From: Alphaproteobacteria bacterium
GTDB taxonomy: Bacteria > Pseudomonadota > Alphaproteobacteria > Ferrovibrionales > Ferrovibrionaceae
Reading direction: 5' to 3'
DNA: 64,000 nucleotides
Assembly: GCA_018336035.1 (NCBI GenBank)
Contig: JAGXRD010000077.1
Span: 40,666-104,665 of the forward strand
Shown: piece by piece, positions 27,414 to 36,581 of the stretch
Layout of the letters: each line of letters begins with the position of its first letter
How positions within the stretch are numbered: the first letter of the stretch is position 1
The notes under the pieces: generated by a model
Databases searched by the model: none
What the model was told of the DNA's origin: nothing
The model's input: the letters and a program-made list of their open reading frames with translations, nothing else
Translations under genes and position numbers: made by a program

Positions 27414-28275
27414 TGCATCGAATGTCGGTGCTGTGCTGCTCGCCGCGCAGACGCGGCTCAAATCCGCTGGTGTCGATACGCCGCGCCTCGATGCCATCCT
27501 GCTGCTGGCTGAAGCCGCCACGCTGAGCGAGGACCTGATCCGCAGCCGGCCGGAAATGCCGTTGACACACGACGCAGTCGTCGCCTTCGAAGCGATGCTG
27601 CAGCGCCGCCTGCGGCGCGAACCGGTGTCGAAGATCATCGGCCGCCGCGAATTCTGGAGCCTCGAATTCCGCACCAGTTCCGATGTGCTGGATCCGCGCG
27701 GCGATTCCGAAACGCTGGTTGCCGGTGTGCTGGCCGCGATCCCGGACCGGCGGGTGTCGCTGCGGATCGTCGATTTCGGCACCGGCTCGGGCTGTCTGCT
27801 GCTCAGCCTGCTGCATGAACTGCCCAATGCCACTGGCGTCGGCATCGATGTGTCGCCGCCGGCGCTCAGCGTGGCGCAGGACAATGCCGAACGCCTCGGC
27901 CTGTCGTCGCGCTGCCTCTTCCGGCTCGGTAGCTGGGGCAAGGGTATCGAAGGTACGTTCGATATCCTGATCTCCAATCCGCCCTATATCGAAAGCGGCG
28001 TCGTGCCGGGCCTTGAGCCTGAAGTGGCGGATTATGATCCGCTGCTGGCGCTGGATGGCGGTGCCGACGGTCTGGACGCCTATCGCGCGCTGCTGCCCGA
28101 TCTGGTGCGGCTGGCGACGAAAGACGCCTTCGCTGCACTGGAAGTCGGCATGGGACAAGATGTCGCAGTCAGCCATCTGCTGGCCGGCGCGGGATTTGGC
28201 GAGATTGCGGTATTGCCCGATCTCAGCGGTATCGGCCGCGTGGTAACCGGCCGGAAATCCGTGCAGATTCCCTGA
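27406..28275 (+). CDS. prmC: Release factor glutamine methyltransferase
   Basis: PrmC methylates the GGQ glutamine of release factors. The 289-residue product has an N-terminal helical domain, motif I as [14 protein letters not shown] near residue 124, and the hallmark NPPY at 191-194. Its GTG start at 27406 overlaps the prfA stop by eight bases, giving tight co-translation of enzyme and substrate. Confidence 0.95.
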   Translation: MPDASNVGAVLLAAQTRLKSAGVDTPRLDAILLLAEAATLSEDLIRSRPEMPLTHDAVVAFEAMLQRRLRREPVSKIIGRREFWSLEFRTSSDVLDPRGDSETLVAGVLAAIPDRRVSLRIVDFGTGSGCLLLSLLHELPNATGVGIDVSPPALSVAQDNAERLGLSSRCLFRLGSWGKGIEGTFDILISNPPYIESGVVPGLEPEVADYDPLLALDGGADGLDAYRALLPDLVRLATKDAFAALEVGMGQDVAVSHLLAGAGFGEIAVLPDLSGIGRVVTGRKSVQIP

Positions 28276-28289
28276 AAAAGGGGGTTGGC

Positions 28290-28307
28290 AGGGGGGCGTG
28301 CCCCCCT
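28290..28307 (+). terminator. G/C hairpin after prmC
   Basis: AGGGGGG pairs with CCCCCCT around a CGTG loop, 15 bases after the prmC stop. No T-run follows, so termination would be inefficient or Rho-assisted. Confidence 0.4.
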
Positions 28308-28323
28308 TATCTTGAGTTTCGAG

Positions 28324-28528
28324 GGTGACGCAGTCCCAAGGAACCTGCCCAAGGATACGAGCCGGGGTGTTAACCGGGGGCGAATAAGCAGGCAGCGTCA
28401 CCGCCTCATCGACAGCCGACATTCGGATGACGGACGCCCGCAGGGCGATACACATCGGATGATCGATTCATCGGGAGGCCGACCGTATCAGGCGCACGAT
28501 ATGCTGATGAGCATGGCGTGCCGATACG
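28324..28528 (+). other. Structured non-coding spacer between prmC and the DUF4167 gene
   Basis: This 304-base gap has no gene but folds well. GGTGACGC (28324-28331) pairs with GCGTCACC (28395-28402) and encloses CCTGC with GCAGG. A second long hairpin runs 28484-28528: CGTATC with GATACG, then GGCGCACG with CGTGCC through a two-base bulge, then ATGCT with AGCAT around GATG. It could be the 5' leader of the DUF4167 mRNA or a small RNA. No known riboswitch class was recognised. Confidence 0.45.
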
Positions 28529-28579
28529 CGCGCAGAATGCCTGATTGCGCTATTTGCTAAAAAACAAGCGAGATGCATT

Positions 28580-29086
28580 GTGAACAATAAGAATCGTCAG
28601 CGTGGTGGCCGTCCCCAGGGTCGGAGGCCGCATGGTGGTGGCGGCGGCGGCGGTGGTGGTGGCGGCGGAAATAACGGCGGGATGAACAATTCCCACCGGA
28701 ATTTCGACTCCAACGGCCCCGACGTGAAGATCCGCGGCACGGCCACCAATATTTTCGAACGCTATTGCCAGCTGGCGCGCGATGCCAATTCGTCTGGCGA
28801 CCGCGTGGCGGCCGAGAATTACCTTCAGCATGCCGAACACTATTACCGGATCATGCTGGCGCAGGGCGTGACGCCGATGCAGCGCGCCGCCAATCAGCAG
28901 CAGAACCAGCAGCAGCCGAATGGCAACAGCCAGCAACCGGCGCAGTCTTCCGCCTCTGCGACCAGTGAGACCACGGAGACCACTGAGGGTGGCGAGCAGC
29001 CGAGCCTGGAAATGGAACTGGAAGCCGCACTGGACAGCAACGGCGACCCGATCCGCAAAGAGCGCGACGAGGCGACGGCCGCTTAA
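28580..29086 (+). CDS. DUF4167 domain protein, Gly- and Gln-rich
   Basis: The 168-residue protein has a low-complexity head (Arg/Gln, then 12 consecutive glycines at about residues 19-30). A conserved helical core at about 48-100 (KIRGTATNIFERYCQLARDA, then AENYLQHAEHYYRIM) is the DUF4167 signature. An acidic Gln/Ser/Thr-rich tail ends it. The family is found almost only in alphaproteobacteria. The RGG-like head suggests nucleic-acid association, but no function is established. The start is a GTG at 28580 with a weak ribosome-binding site, consistent with family starts. Confidence 0.85.
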   Translation: MNNKNRQRGGRPQGRRPHGGGGGGGGGGGGNNGGMNNSHRNFDSNGPDVKIRGTATNIFERYCQLARDANSSGDRVAAENYLQHAEHYYRIMLAQGVTPMQRAANQQQNQQQPNGNSQQPAQSSASATSETTETTEGGEQPSLEMELEAALDSNGDPIRKERDEATAA

Positions 29087-29112
29087 TCCGCGTTCGCCAG
29101 CTCGCAGTTATG

Positions 29113-29147
29113 AAAAAGGCCGCCGGAGCGCTCCGGCGGCCTTTTTT
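29113..29147. terminator. Bidirectional intrinsic terminator
   Basis: A perfect 13-bp stem (AAGGCCGCCGGAG with CTCCGGCGGCCTT, two-base apex) is flanked by A's on the left and six T's on the right. It ends both the DUF4167 transcript and the convergent hydrolase transcript. Confidence 0.93.
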
Positions 29148-29163
29148 GCTTCCCGCGGGAAAA

Positions 29164-30171
29164 TCAGTTGGTGGGCGGCAGTTCGCCCTGTTCGGCCTGG
29201 CTCCACATCGCCTCGTCGGCGACGGTCAGCTGGCGGATCGGCAGGCTTTCGGTATCCGGCACCACGGGGGCCAGCGCGATATCGATTTCCAGTTCCTTGT
29301 CCAGCAGGCCGCGGTCGCCGCCCAGATGGCGCTCAAAGAACTCGACTGTGCGGTTGATGCTGTCTTCCTTGGCTTCGCCGCGGAAGGTGTGGCCCTGGCC
29401 CTTGTAGATCTTCACTTCGTGCTCGGCGCCGACATCGTCCAGCAGGCTGGCGAGTTCATAGGCGCGGCGCACCGGCACGGTGGCATCCTTGTCGCCATGC
29501 AGCACCAGCGTCGGCGGCATGCGATGCACACCCTTGCGCTGCACTTCCGACGGCATCGCGCCCACCACATTCACCACGGCCTGCACGCGCTCGTCGCGGC
29601 TGCCCAGGCTCAGCGCATGGAAGCCACCGAGCGACAGGCCGAAGATACCGATCTTGTCGGCATCGACGTAATTCTGCTTCTGCACGTAGGAGATCGCCTC
29701 GCTCAGTACGCGCTCGCGCTCGTCATGCAGGTTGGCGGCGGCCTTGCGGGCCTGCGGCACGCCGTCGAAATAATGCACCACGAAAGCAGTGATGCCCTTT
29801 TCGGCCAGCGCCTTGGCCTGCGGGTAGAACAGCGAGCCATCGCCCAGGCCATGGGCGCCATGCAGCACCAGCACAGCCGGCGACTTGCCGTTGGAATCCA
29901 GCAGGTCCATGTCGGCCTTGACCACATCGACGCGTACCTTGCGGCCATCGATGGTGAAACCATTGGTGTTCTCGGCTTCGGCGGCGCGGCGCGCGCCCTC
30001 GGCCGACTTCTGCTTGCGGGGGGTGACGGCGGCCGGCTTGGCGCCCGGCTTCGGAGTGGAGGCGGTGGCTTTCTGGCTGGCGCGCGGCTGGGCCTGCGCA
30101 GCCGGAACGATGGCAACACTGCCCATAATCAGCGCAAGCGTGGAAATGATGCAGATCTGACGGAATGCCAT
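29164..30171 (-). CDS. Exported alpha/beta hydrolase (dienelactone hydrolase family)
   Basis: The 335-residue product has a Sec signal peptide (about residues 1-28, ending in AQAQ). A basic Ala/Pro-rich segment precedes an alpha/beta hydrolase domain. The nucleophile is Ser in GLSLGG (near residue 180), the acid Asp lies in LHGDKDATV, and the His in GQGHTF. All triad positions are present. Dienelactone-hydrolase-like secreted enzymes act on esters or lactones; the substrate is unknown. The start at 30171 is preferred over 30315 because it gives a proper signal peptide and GGGGA lies upstream. Confidence 0.85.
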   Translation of the reverse strand: MAFRQICIISTLALIMGSVAIVPAAQAQPRASQKATASTPKPGAKPAAVTPRKQKSAEGARRAAEAENTNGFTIDGRKVRVDVVKADMDLLDSNGKSPAVLVLHGAHGLGDGSLFYPQAKALAEKGITAFVVHYFDGVPQARKAAANLHDERERVLSEAISYVQKQNYVDADKIGIFGLSLGGFHALSLGSRDERVQAVVNVVGAMPSEVQRKGVHRMPPTLVLHGDKDATVPVRRAYELASLLDDVGAEHEVKIYKGQGHTFRGEAKEDSINRTVEFFERHLGGDRGLLDKELEIDIALAPVVPDTESLPIRQLTVADEAMWSQAEQGELPPTN

Positions 30172-30481
30172 GGTCTTGGTTCCCCTGGCATTCAACGGTG
30201 TCGTGGCTTTGCCCCCGGCCATCGATCCCCCTATAAAGCCTCTATTCATCAAACTGCGGGTCCCCACCCGCTGACCTGTTTCAAGTTGTAACAGGGCTTT
30301 AGCGCCTGAGTCCACCTTTGATTCGCCTTAATATTTCCTGCTTTTCAAGGAAAATCATGGGGTTGTGGAAAAAACCGCCCGCTTGACCCCCGGGGGGCAG
30401 CTACTTACTTTACTGACCTAAGCCGGATTCGAGCCTTTCGACCCGCCTCCGGCACTGCCATTCCCAACCGAGGATTCCCGC
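30172..30481. other. Divergent spacer between the hydrolase and trxA
   Basis: This 310-base spacer holds no gene. It has a small hairpin at 30334-30353 (TTTCCT with AGGAAA) and a convincing promoter for trxA at 30383-30411. The hydrolase promoter must lie in its left part but no good match is visible. Confidence 0.6.
30383..30411 (+). promoter_or_regulatory. Probable sigma-70-type promoter of trxA
   Basis: TTGACC, a 17-base spacer and TACTTT lie 71 bases upstream of the trxA start. The -35 matches the consensus at five of six positions and the -10 at four of six. Confidence 0.6.
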
Positions 30482-30805
30482 ATGTCTGCGCCCACCAAAG
30501 TCACCGACGCTTCCTTCGAGAGCGACGTCCTCAAGTCTTCCGATGCCGTGCTGGTCGACTTCTGGGCCGAGTGGTGCGGCCCCTGCAAGCAGATCGCCCC
30601 GGCGCTGGACGAGATCGCCAGCGAGATGGCCGGCAAGCTGACCATCGCCAAGGTGAATATCGACGAGAACCCGATGACGCCGTCGAAGTTCGGCGTGCGC
30701 GGCATTCCGACCCTGATCCTGTTCAAGGACGGCAAGCCGGTTTCCACCAAGGTCGGTTCGATGCCGAAGAGCCGCATCGTCGAGTGGATCAACTCGGCGA
30801 TCTAA
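30482..30805 (+). CDS. trxA: Thioredoxin 1
   Basis: This 107-residue classical thioredoxin has the active site WCGPC (Cys32 and Cys35), the buried Asp26 and the cis-Pro in GIPTLILF. It is the main cytoplasmic disulfide reductant, recharged by TrxB (gene at 3899). It is transcribed alone. Its last four bases overlap the stop of the convergent folC gene. Confidence 0.97.
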   Translation: MSAPTKVTDASFESDVLKSSDAVLVDFWAEWCGPCKQIAPALDEIASEMAGKLTIAKVNIDENPMTPSKFGVRGIPTLILFKDGKPVSTKVGSMPKSRIVEWINSAI

Positions 30806-32133
30806 GCATTCTCCGAGAGGATCCGGCCCGCGAGGTATAGCGAGCCGGTGATAATCACACGACCGCTTTTGGGGGCCGGTGCTGACGCAGCATCGGCCCT
30901 TATCGTTTGGGCGATCTGTCGCATGGCCGCTGCGGCGCTGGCGGCGGGTTCAGCCGTCAGCCCTACGCTACGCGCGGCCTCGGTCAGGTCTTCGGCCGAC
31001 AGGCTATTGGCCTCGCCCGGGATGGCAATGCAGCGCGCGCCTTCCATCTGGGGCGCCAGCGGGCGCAGGAAGCCGGCGGCGTCCTTGGTGTTCAGCATGC
31101 CGGCCACCAGCCAGGTCGGCCGTGGCGGCAGCAGCCTGAGCGCCTCCGCGAGCGCCTCGCCGGCCATGGCGTTATGGGCGCCATCCAGCCACAGCTCGGT
31201 GCCGGGCGGCAGCAGGTCGGGCAGCGGGCCTTTGCTCAGTTGCTGCATGCGGGCCGGCCAGTCGACCTGGCGCAGGCCGTCGGCAATGGCCTCTGGAGGT
31301 ACGGTAAAACCGGAAAGCTGCCGCGCGCAGGCAATCGCCACGCCGGCATTGATCACCTGATGCGCGCCCAGCAGGGCCGGGCGGGGCAGCAAGAGTTCGA
31401 TCTGGCTGTCGCGCCAGCGGATGCCGTCGCCACTTTCCCGCACGGTCCAGTCACGGCCATACCGGAACAGCGCGGACTTTGTCTCGGCAGCGCGCGCCTC
31501 GATCACCGCGATGGCCTCATCGGGCTGCGGGCCCACCACGCAGGGCACGCCGTCTTTGAGGATGCCGGCCTTGTTGGCGGCAATCTTCGTAATCGTGTCG
31601 CCCAGGAAAGCGACATGGTCGATGCCGATGGGGGTGAGCGCGGTTAGCACCGGTTGCGGGATCACGTTGGTGGTATCGGCAATACCGCCGAGCCCGGTTT
31701 CCAGCAGCACAATATCGGCCGGCACTTCGGCAAAGGCCAGATAAGCCGCGGCGGTCGTGATCTCGAAGAAGGTGATCGGCGCGCCGGCATTCACGCTTTC
31801 GCAGCGTTCCAGCAGCGCGATCAGTTTTGCATCGTCAATCAGTTTGCCGGCCAGCCGGATGCGTTCGTTGAAGCGCACCAGATGCGGTGAGGTATAGGCA
31901 TGCACGCGATAGTCGGCGGCTTCCAGCATGGCGCGCAGAAAGGCGGTCGTCGATCCCTTGCCCTTGCTGCCGGCCACGTGAAACACCGGCGGCAGGCGCA
32001 GATGCGGATCGCCCAGCTTTGAGAGCAGGACGCGGATGCGGTCCAGCGAAAGATCGATGGCCTTGGGATGCAGCGCCGTCAGGCGCTGCAGGATGGCATC
32101 TAAATCAGCGGGCGCGGGGGCGGCTGGCGCCAT
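30802..32133 (-). CDS. folC: Folylpolyglutamate/dihydrofolate synthase
   Basis: FolC adds glutamate to dihydropteroate and to folates. The 443-residue product has the P-loop [11 protein letters not shown] near residue 54, the ligase motif [12 protein letters not shown] and the linker region LDGAHN before the C-terminal domain. The start at 32133 overlaps the accD 3' end by 29 bases; an upstream in-frame codon at 32184 would give an unlikely Arg-rich head. It is the last gene of the pyrF-trpFBA-accD-folC operon. Confidence 0.95.
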   Translation of the reverse strand: MAPAAPAPADLDAILQRLTALHPKAIDLSLDRIRVLLSKLGDPHLRLPPVFHVAGSKGKGSTTAFLRAMLEAADYRVHAYTSPHLVRFNERIRLAGKLIDDAKLIALLERCESVNAGAPITFFEITTAAAYLAFAEVPADIVLLETGLGGIADTTNVIPQPVLTALTPIGIDHVAFLGDTITKIAANKAGILKDGVPCVVGPQPDEAIAVIEARAAETKSALFRYGRDWTVRESGDGIRWRDSQIELLLPRPALLGAHQVINAGVAIACARQLSGFTVPPEAIADGLRQVDWPARMQQLSKGPLPDLLPPGTELWLDGAHNAMAGEALAEALRLLPPRPTWLVAGMLNTKDAAGFLRPLAPQMEGARCIAIPGEANSLSAEDLTEAARSVGLTAEPAASAAAAMRQIAQTIRADAASAPAPKSGRVIITGSLYLAGRILSENA

Positions 32134-33049
32134 GCGGAATCTCACCCGTTGGCGGAATTTCCAGGCCCGGACGCGGCAGCGCAACTACATCGGCCTTCGG
32201 CGCCGGGTCGAGCAGCAGGCCCACGATACGCCCCAGCGTCTCGCGCAGCTGGTGGCGATGCACGACCATGTCGAGCATGCCATGTTCCAGCAGGTATTCC
32301 GAACGCTGGAAGCCCTGCGGCAGGGTTTCGCGGATGGTCTGCTCGATCACGCGCGGGCCGGCGAAACCGATCAGCGCACCAGGTTCGGCGAGCTGAATGT
32401 CGCCCAGCATAGCGTAAGATGCGGTAACGCCGCCGGTGGTCGGATCAGTCAGCACCACGATGAAAGGCAGATGCGCCTCGCGCAGGCGCTGCACGGCGAT
32501 CACCGTGCGCGGCATCTGCATCAGGCTGAGGATGCCTTCCTGCATGCGCGCGCCGCCGGCGGCTGCGAACAGGATCAGCGCGGCGCGCTGGTTCACGGCC
32601 AGCGTGGCAGCTGCAATCAACGCCTCGCCGGTCGCCATGCCCATCGAGCCGCCCATGAAAGCAAAGTTCTGCACGGCGACGACAACGTCCTGGCCTTCCA
32701 GCGTGCCATGCGCGACAGCAAAGGCATCCCTCTGGCCGGTCTTGCTGCGGGCATCCTTCAGGCGGTCGGGGTATTTCTTGGAATCACGGAAGTGCAGCGG
32801 GTCCTGCACCACATCGGGCAGTTCGATGGTCTGATACTCGCCCTTGTCGAACAGCGCGGCAAAGCGCTGTTTCGGACCGATGCGCATATGATGGTCGCAT
32901 TTTGGGCAGACGCGCTGGTTCTCGTCCAGCTCCTTGGCGTAGATCATCTGGCCGCAATTGCCGCATTTGCTCCAGAGATTGTCCGGCGTGTCCTTCTTCG
33001 TGGTGAATTCACGGATCTTGGGCAGGACGGTGCGGGTCAGCCAGTTCAT
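32105..33049 (-). CDS. accD: Acetyl-CoA carboxylase carboxyltransferase subunit beta
   Basis: AccD pairs with AccA to make malonyl-CoA for fatty-acid synthesis. The 314-residue product has the N-terminal zinc finger (Cys29, Cys32, Cys48, Cys51) and the crotonase-like carboxyltransferase core with the oxyanion region MGGSMGMATGEAL. The C-terminal tail is short and basic. It stands between trpA and folC, the usual alphaproteobacterial arrangement. Confidence 0.96.
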   Translation of the reverse strand: MNWLTRTVLPKIREFTTKKDTPDNLWSKCGNCGQMIYAKELDENQRVCPKCDHHMRIGPKQRFAALFDKGEYQTIELPDVVQDPLHFRDSKKYPDRLKDARSKTGQRDAFAVAHGTLEGQDVVVAVQNFAFMGGSMGMATGEALIAAATLAVNQRAALILFAAAGGARMQEGILSLMQMPRTVIAVQRLREAHLPFIVVLTDPTTGGVTASYAMLGDIQLAEPGALIGFAGPRVIEQTIRETLPQGFQRSEYLLEHGMLDMVVHRHQLRETLGRIVGLLLDPAPKADVVALPRPGLEIPPTGEIPHGASRPRAR

Positions 33050-33065
33050 CTTGAAACTCCTTGTC

Positions 33066-33887
33066 TCAGGCCGCGGCCTTGGCGACGCCGCGGACGGCGG
33101 CGCTCAGCTCGCGCACCAATTCCAGCACATGTTCGGCCGGATCGATCTTCCTCATCTGGGCCTCGGCGATCCGTTCCACAAGGGCGGTGCCCACCACGGC
33201 GGCATCGGCCACCTTCGCAATCGCGGCGGCGCGCTGGCCATCGCGGATACCGAAGCCGACCGCCACCGGGATTTTCGTATGCTGCTTGATCAGCGCCACG
33301 GATTTGCCAACCGCAACGGGATCGGCGGCCGCCGCGCCGGTGGTGCCGGCCACAGAGACATAATACAGGAAACCCGAGGTGTTCTGCAGCACGGTGGGGA
33401 GCCGGGCCGCATCGGTGGTCGGCGTGGCCAGCCGGATGAAGTGAATGCCGGCCTTCACGGCGGGGATGCAAAGCTCGTCGTCTTCCTCAGGCGGCAGGTC
33501 GACCACGATCAGGCCGTCGACGCCGGCGGTCTTCGCATCGGCCAGGAACCTGTCCACGCCATAGGCCGAGATCGGGTTGAAATAGCCCATCAGCACGATC
33601 GGCGTATTGTCATCTTGCTTGCGGAAGTCGCGCACCAGTTTCAGCGTCGTCTTCATGCTGGCGCCATTGGCCAGCGCGCGCAGGCCGGCGGCTTCGATCG
33701 AGGGGCCATCGGCCATCGGATCTGAGAACGGCATACCGAGTTCAATCACATCGGCGCCGGCGGCCGGCAACTGCGCCAGCAGGCGCGCGCAGGTGTCGTG
33801 GTCGGGATCGCCGGCAGTGATGAAGGTGACGAGGCCGGCGCGACCCGCAGTCTTCAAAGCGGCGAAACGTTTTTCGATACGGCTCAC
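33066..33887 (-). CDS. trpA: Tryptophan synthase alpha chain
   Basis: TrpA cleaves indole-3-glycerol phosphate and channels indole to TrpB. The 273-residue product has the catalytic Glu and Asp in [15 protein letters not shown] near residues 48-62, loop 6 around VAGTTGA, and the phosphate-binding GFGIRDG. Its start overlaps the trpB stop by four bases, so the two subunits are translationally coupled. Confidence 0.96.
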   Translation of the reverse strand: MSRIEKRFAALKTAGRAGLVTFITAGDPDHDTCARLLAQLPAAGADVIELGMPFSDPMADGPSIEAAGLRALANGASMKTTLKLVRDFRKQDDNTPIVLMGYFNPISAYGVDRFLADAKTAGVDGLIVVDLPPEEDDELCIPAVKAGIHFIRLATPTTDAARLPTVLQNTSGFLYYVSVAGTTGAAAADPVAVGKSVALIKQHTKIPVAVGFGIRDGQRAAAIAKVADAAVVGTALVERIAEAQMRKIDPAEHVLELVRELSAAVRGVAKAAA

Positions 33888-35095
33888 AGTTCCACCCCCA
33901 GTGCCCGGGCGACGTTGAACACGTCCTTATCGCCGCGTCCGCACAGATTCATGATCATCAGATGATCCTTCGGCAGCGTGGGCGCCAGCTTGATCACATA
34001 GGCCAGCGCGTGGCTCGGCTCCAGCGCCGGGATGATGCCTTCCAGACGCGAACAGAGCTGGAAGGCTTCCAGCGCCTCGCTGTCGGTGGCCGAGACATAA
34101 TTGACGCGGCCGACATCGTGCAGCCAGGCATGCTCCGGCCCGATGCCGGGATAATCCAGGCCAGCTGAAATCGAATGCGCCTCGGTGATCTGGCCGTCTT
34201 CATCCTGCAGCAGATAGGTGCGGTTGCCATGCAGTACACCCGGCACGCCCTTGGCGAGCGAAGCCGCGTGCTTTTCGGTCTCCAGACCTTCGCCGGCCGC
34301 TTCGACCGCGTGGATCTTCACATCCGGATCGTCGAGGAAGGGATGGAACAGGCCGATCGCATTCGATCCGCCACCGATACAGGCCACCAGCGAGTCGGGC
34401 AGGCGACCTTCCTTGCGAATCATCTGTTCCTTTGCTTCGAGGCCAATGATCGACTGAAAGTCGCGCACCAGCATCGGATAGGGATGCGGGCCGGCCGCCG
34501 TGCCGATGATGTAGAAGGTGTCATGCACGTTGGTGACCCAGTCGCGCAGCGCCTCGTTCATCGCATCCTTCAGGGTGCGTGAACCGGATTTCACCGCACG
34601 CACTTCGGCGCCCAGCAGCTTCATGCGGAACACGTTGGGCTGCTGCCGTTCGATATCGATTTCGCCCATGTAGATCACGCAGGGCAGACCGAAACGCGCT
34701 GCCACCGTGGCGGTCGCCACGCCATGCTGGCCGGCGCCGGTCTCGGCAATGATGCGCGTCTTGCCCATGCGCTTGGCCAGCAGGATCTGGCCGATGCAGT
34801 TGTTGATCTTGTGCGCGCCGGTATGGTTCAGCTCGTCGCGCTTGAAATAGATTTTCGCTCCGCCGAGATGATCGGTCATCCGCTCGGCGTAATAGAGCGG
34901 GCTGGGCCGTCCGACATAGTCATTGAGAAAATAGTCCATCTCGGCCTTGAAGGCCGGATCGGCTTTGGCCGCAGTGTAATGTTTCTCAAGATCGAGAATC
35001 AGCGGCATCAGCGTCTCGGCGACGAAACGCCCGCCGAATTTGCCGAAATGGCCTTTTTCGTCAGGTCCAGAGCGATAGGAATTGAGCGCGGTCAT
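33884..35095 (-). CDS. trpB: Tryptophan synthase beta chain
   Basis: TrpB condenses indole with serine using pyridoxal phosphate. The 403-residue product has the PLP lysine Lys96 in [10 protein letters not shown], the catalytic Glu in AETGAGQHG, and the phosphate cup [10 protein letters not shown]. It lies 21 bases after trpF. Tryptophan genes trpE, trpD and trpC are not in the window, so the pathway is split as usual in this class. Confidence 0.97.
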   Translation of the reverse strand: MTALNSYRSGPDEKGHFGKFGGRFVAETLMPLILDLEKHYTAAKADPAFKAEMDYFLNDYVGRPSPLYYAERMTDHLGGAKIYFKRDELNHTGAHKINNCIGQILLAKRMGKTRIIAETGAGQHGVATATVAARFGLPCVIYMGEIDIERQQPNVFRMKLLGAEVRAVKSGSRTLKDAMNEALRDWVTNVHDTFYIIGTAAGPHPYPMLVRDFQSIIGLEAKEQMIRKEGRLPDSLVACIGGGSNAIGLFHPFLDDPDVKIHAVEAAGEGLETEKHAASLAKGVPGVLHGNRTYLLQDEDGQITEAHSISAGLDYPGIGPEHAWLHDVGRVNYVSATDSEALEAFQLCSRLEGIIPALEPSHALAYVIKLAPTLPKDHLMIMNLCGRGDKDVFNVARALGVEL

Positions 35096-35116
35096 CGAAC
35101 TATCCTCTTACTTTCA

Positions 35117-35758
35117 TCACAGCCGCCGGGCCGCATCAAGGAAGGCGCGGATCTTCGCGGGGTCCTTCTTGCCCGGGCCGCTTTCCACACCAGAGGAAAC
35201 GTCAACCGCCCGGGCTCCGGATTGTTGCGCGGCTTGCGACAGATTCTCCGGCGTCAGCCCGCCGGCCAGCAGCCAGGGCCGCTTGAACTCGGCGCCCTTC
35301 AGGATCGTCCAGTCGAAGGCCTTGCCATTGCCGCCCGGCAGCGCGCCGTCCGTGGACGGGCGCGCGTCGAACATCAGCCAGTCGACGGCGTCTTCGTAGT
35401 CTTTCGCGGCCTTCAGGTCGGCCTTGGTGGAAACCTTGATCGCCTTGATGATCGGCAGGCCGAAATAGACGCTGATCGCGCGGCAGCGTTCCGGCGTTTC
35501 ATCGCCATGCAACTGCAGCAAATCGAGCCGCGCCTTGGCCAGGATCTTGTCGAGAAAATCGGTTTCCGGATCGACGAACAGGCCGACGCGGTCGATGCCG
35601 CTCGGCACCTCGTTGAGCAGGGCTTCCGCCTGTTCGGCGCCGACATTGCGCGGCGAGGGCGGGTAGAAGACGAAACCGACCATATCGGCGCCATGCGTGA
35701 CAGCCGCCTCGACGGCAGCCGCATCGGTCAGACCGCAGATCTTGGTGAACAGCGGCAT
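35117..35758 (-). CDS. trpF: Phosphoribosylanthranilate isomerase
   Basis: TrpF isomerises N-(5-phosphoribosyl)anthranilate. The 213-residue stand-alone form opens with KICGLTD (catalytic Cys) and has a phosphate site around LAGGLTPENL and the acid Asp in VDVSSGVES. Its ATG is one base after the pyrF stop, so it is translated by reinitiation or coupling. Confidence 0.95.
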   Translation of the reverse strand: MPLFTKICGLTDAAAVEAAVTHGADMVGFVFYPPSPRNVGAEQAEALLNEVPSGIDRVGLFVDPETDFLDKILAKARLDLLQLHGDETPERCRAISVYFGLPIIKAIKVSTKADLKAAKDYEDAVDWLMFDARPSTDGALPGGNGKAFDWTILKGAEFKRPWLLAGGLTPENLSQAAQQSGARAVDVSSGVESGPGKKDPAKIRAFLDAARRL

Positions 35759-35759
35759 C

Positions 35760-36497
35760 TTACGCTGCCCCCGACATGCTTTCTGTCAGTTCTTGGGCGA
35801 TGGCCTGCGCGCTGGCTTCCGGATTGGCGGATTCGGTGATCGGGCGGCCGATTACCAGGTGGTCGGCGCCCAGTTTCAGCGCATCGCCCGGCGTCATCAC
35901 ACGCTTCTGGTCGCCGGCGGCCGAGCCCTTGGGACGGATGCCGGGCACCACCAGCTTGAAGTCGGGGCCGCAGGCCTTGCGCAGCATGTCGATTTCGGTG
36001 GCAGCACAGATCACACCGTCGGCGCCGTTGGCCTGCGCCATCTTCGCCAGCCGCACGACATAGCTGCTGACATCTTCATTCACGCCGATCGCCTGCAGGT
36101 CGGAGGCATCCAGCGAGGTCAGCGCCGTGACCGCCAGGATCAGGGGGCGCTGGCGCGCGGCGTGGGCGGCCTCGACCGCCTGGCGGATCATCGCCGGACC
36201 GCCGGTGGCATGCACGGTCAGCATCATCGGGCCCATGGCGGCGGCGGCGGAGCGCACGGCACCGGCCACGGTATTCGGGATATCGTGGAATTTCAGGTCG
36301 AGGAACAGCGGCGTGCCGACCGGCAGGATGGCGCGCACTTCCGCCGGGCCATGGGCGGTGAAGAATTCCTTGCCCAGTTTGACGCCGAAACCGGCCGCCG
36401 CCGCGGCGCGGGCACAACGGGCGGCGAAGGCCAGTTCGATCGTGTCGATGGCGCAGAAAACCGGGGCAATGCGGGCGGAAAGGGGTGTCTTGCTCAT
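35760..36497 (-). CDS. pyrF: Orotidine 5'-phosphate decarboxylase
   Basis: PyrF makes UMP from OMP, the last step of pyrimidine synthesis. The 245-residue product has the catalytic Asp-x-Lys-x-x-Asp array in LDLKFHDIPNTV near residues 68-79 and the phosphate-binding PGIRPKG and GRPIT loops. It is the first gene of the minus-strand operon that continues with trpF, trpB, trpA, accD and folC. It is divergent from the deacetylase gene. Confidence 0.96.
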   Translation of the reverse strand: MSKTPLSARIAPVFCAIDTIELAFAARCARAAAAAGFGVKLGKEFFTAHGPAEVRAILPVGTPLFLDLKFHDIPNTVAGAVRSAAAAMGPMMLTVHATGGPAMIRQAVEAAHAARQRPLILAVTALTSLDASDLQAIGVNEDVSSYVVRLAKMAQANGADGVICAATEIDMLRKACGPDFKLVVPGIRPKGSAAGDQKRVMTPGDALKLGADHLVIGRPITESANPEASAQAIAQELTESMSGAA

Positions 36498-36581
36498 GGG
36501 CCGGGCTTATAGCCGAAAGCGATCCGGAAGTCTCCCCCCAGCCCTCGTAACCGGGACCCCGGCCGGGCTAGGATGCCGGCC

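Noticed and set aside
29110..30291. 393-residue plus-strand open frame
   Set aside because: It is a shadow of the exported hydrolase and would begin inside a bidirectional terminator.
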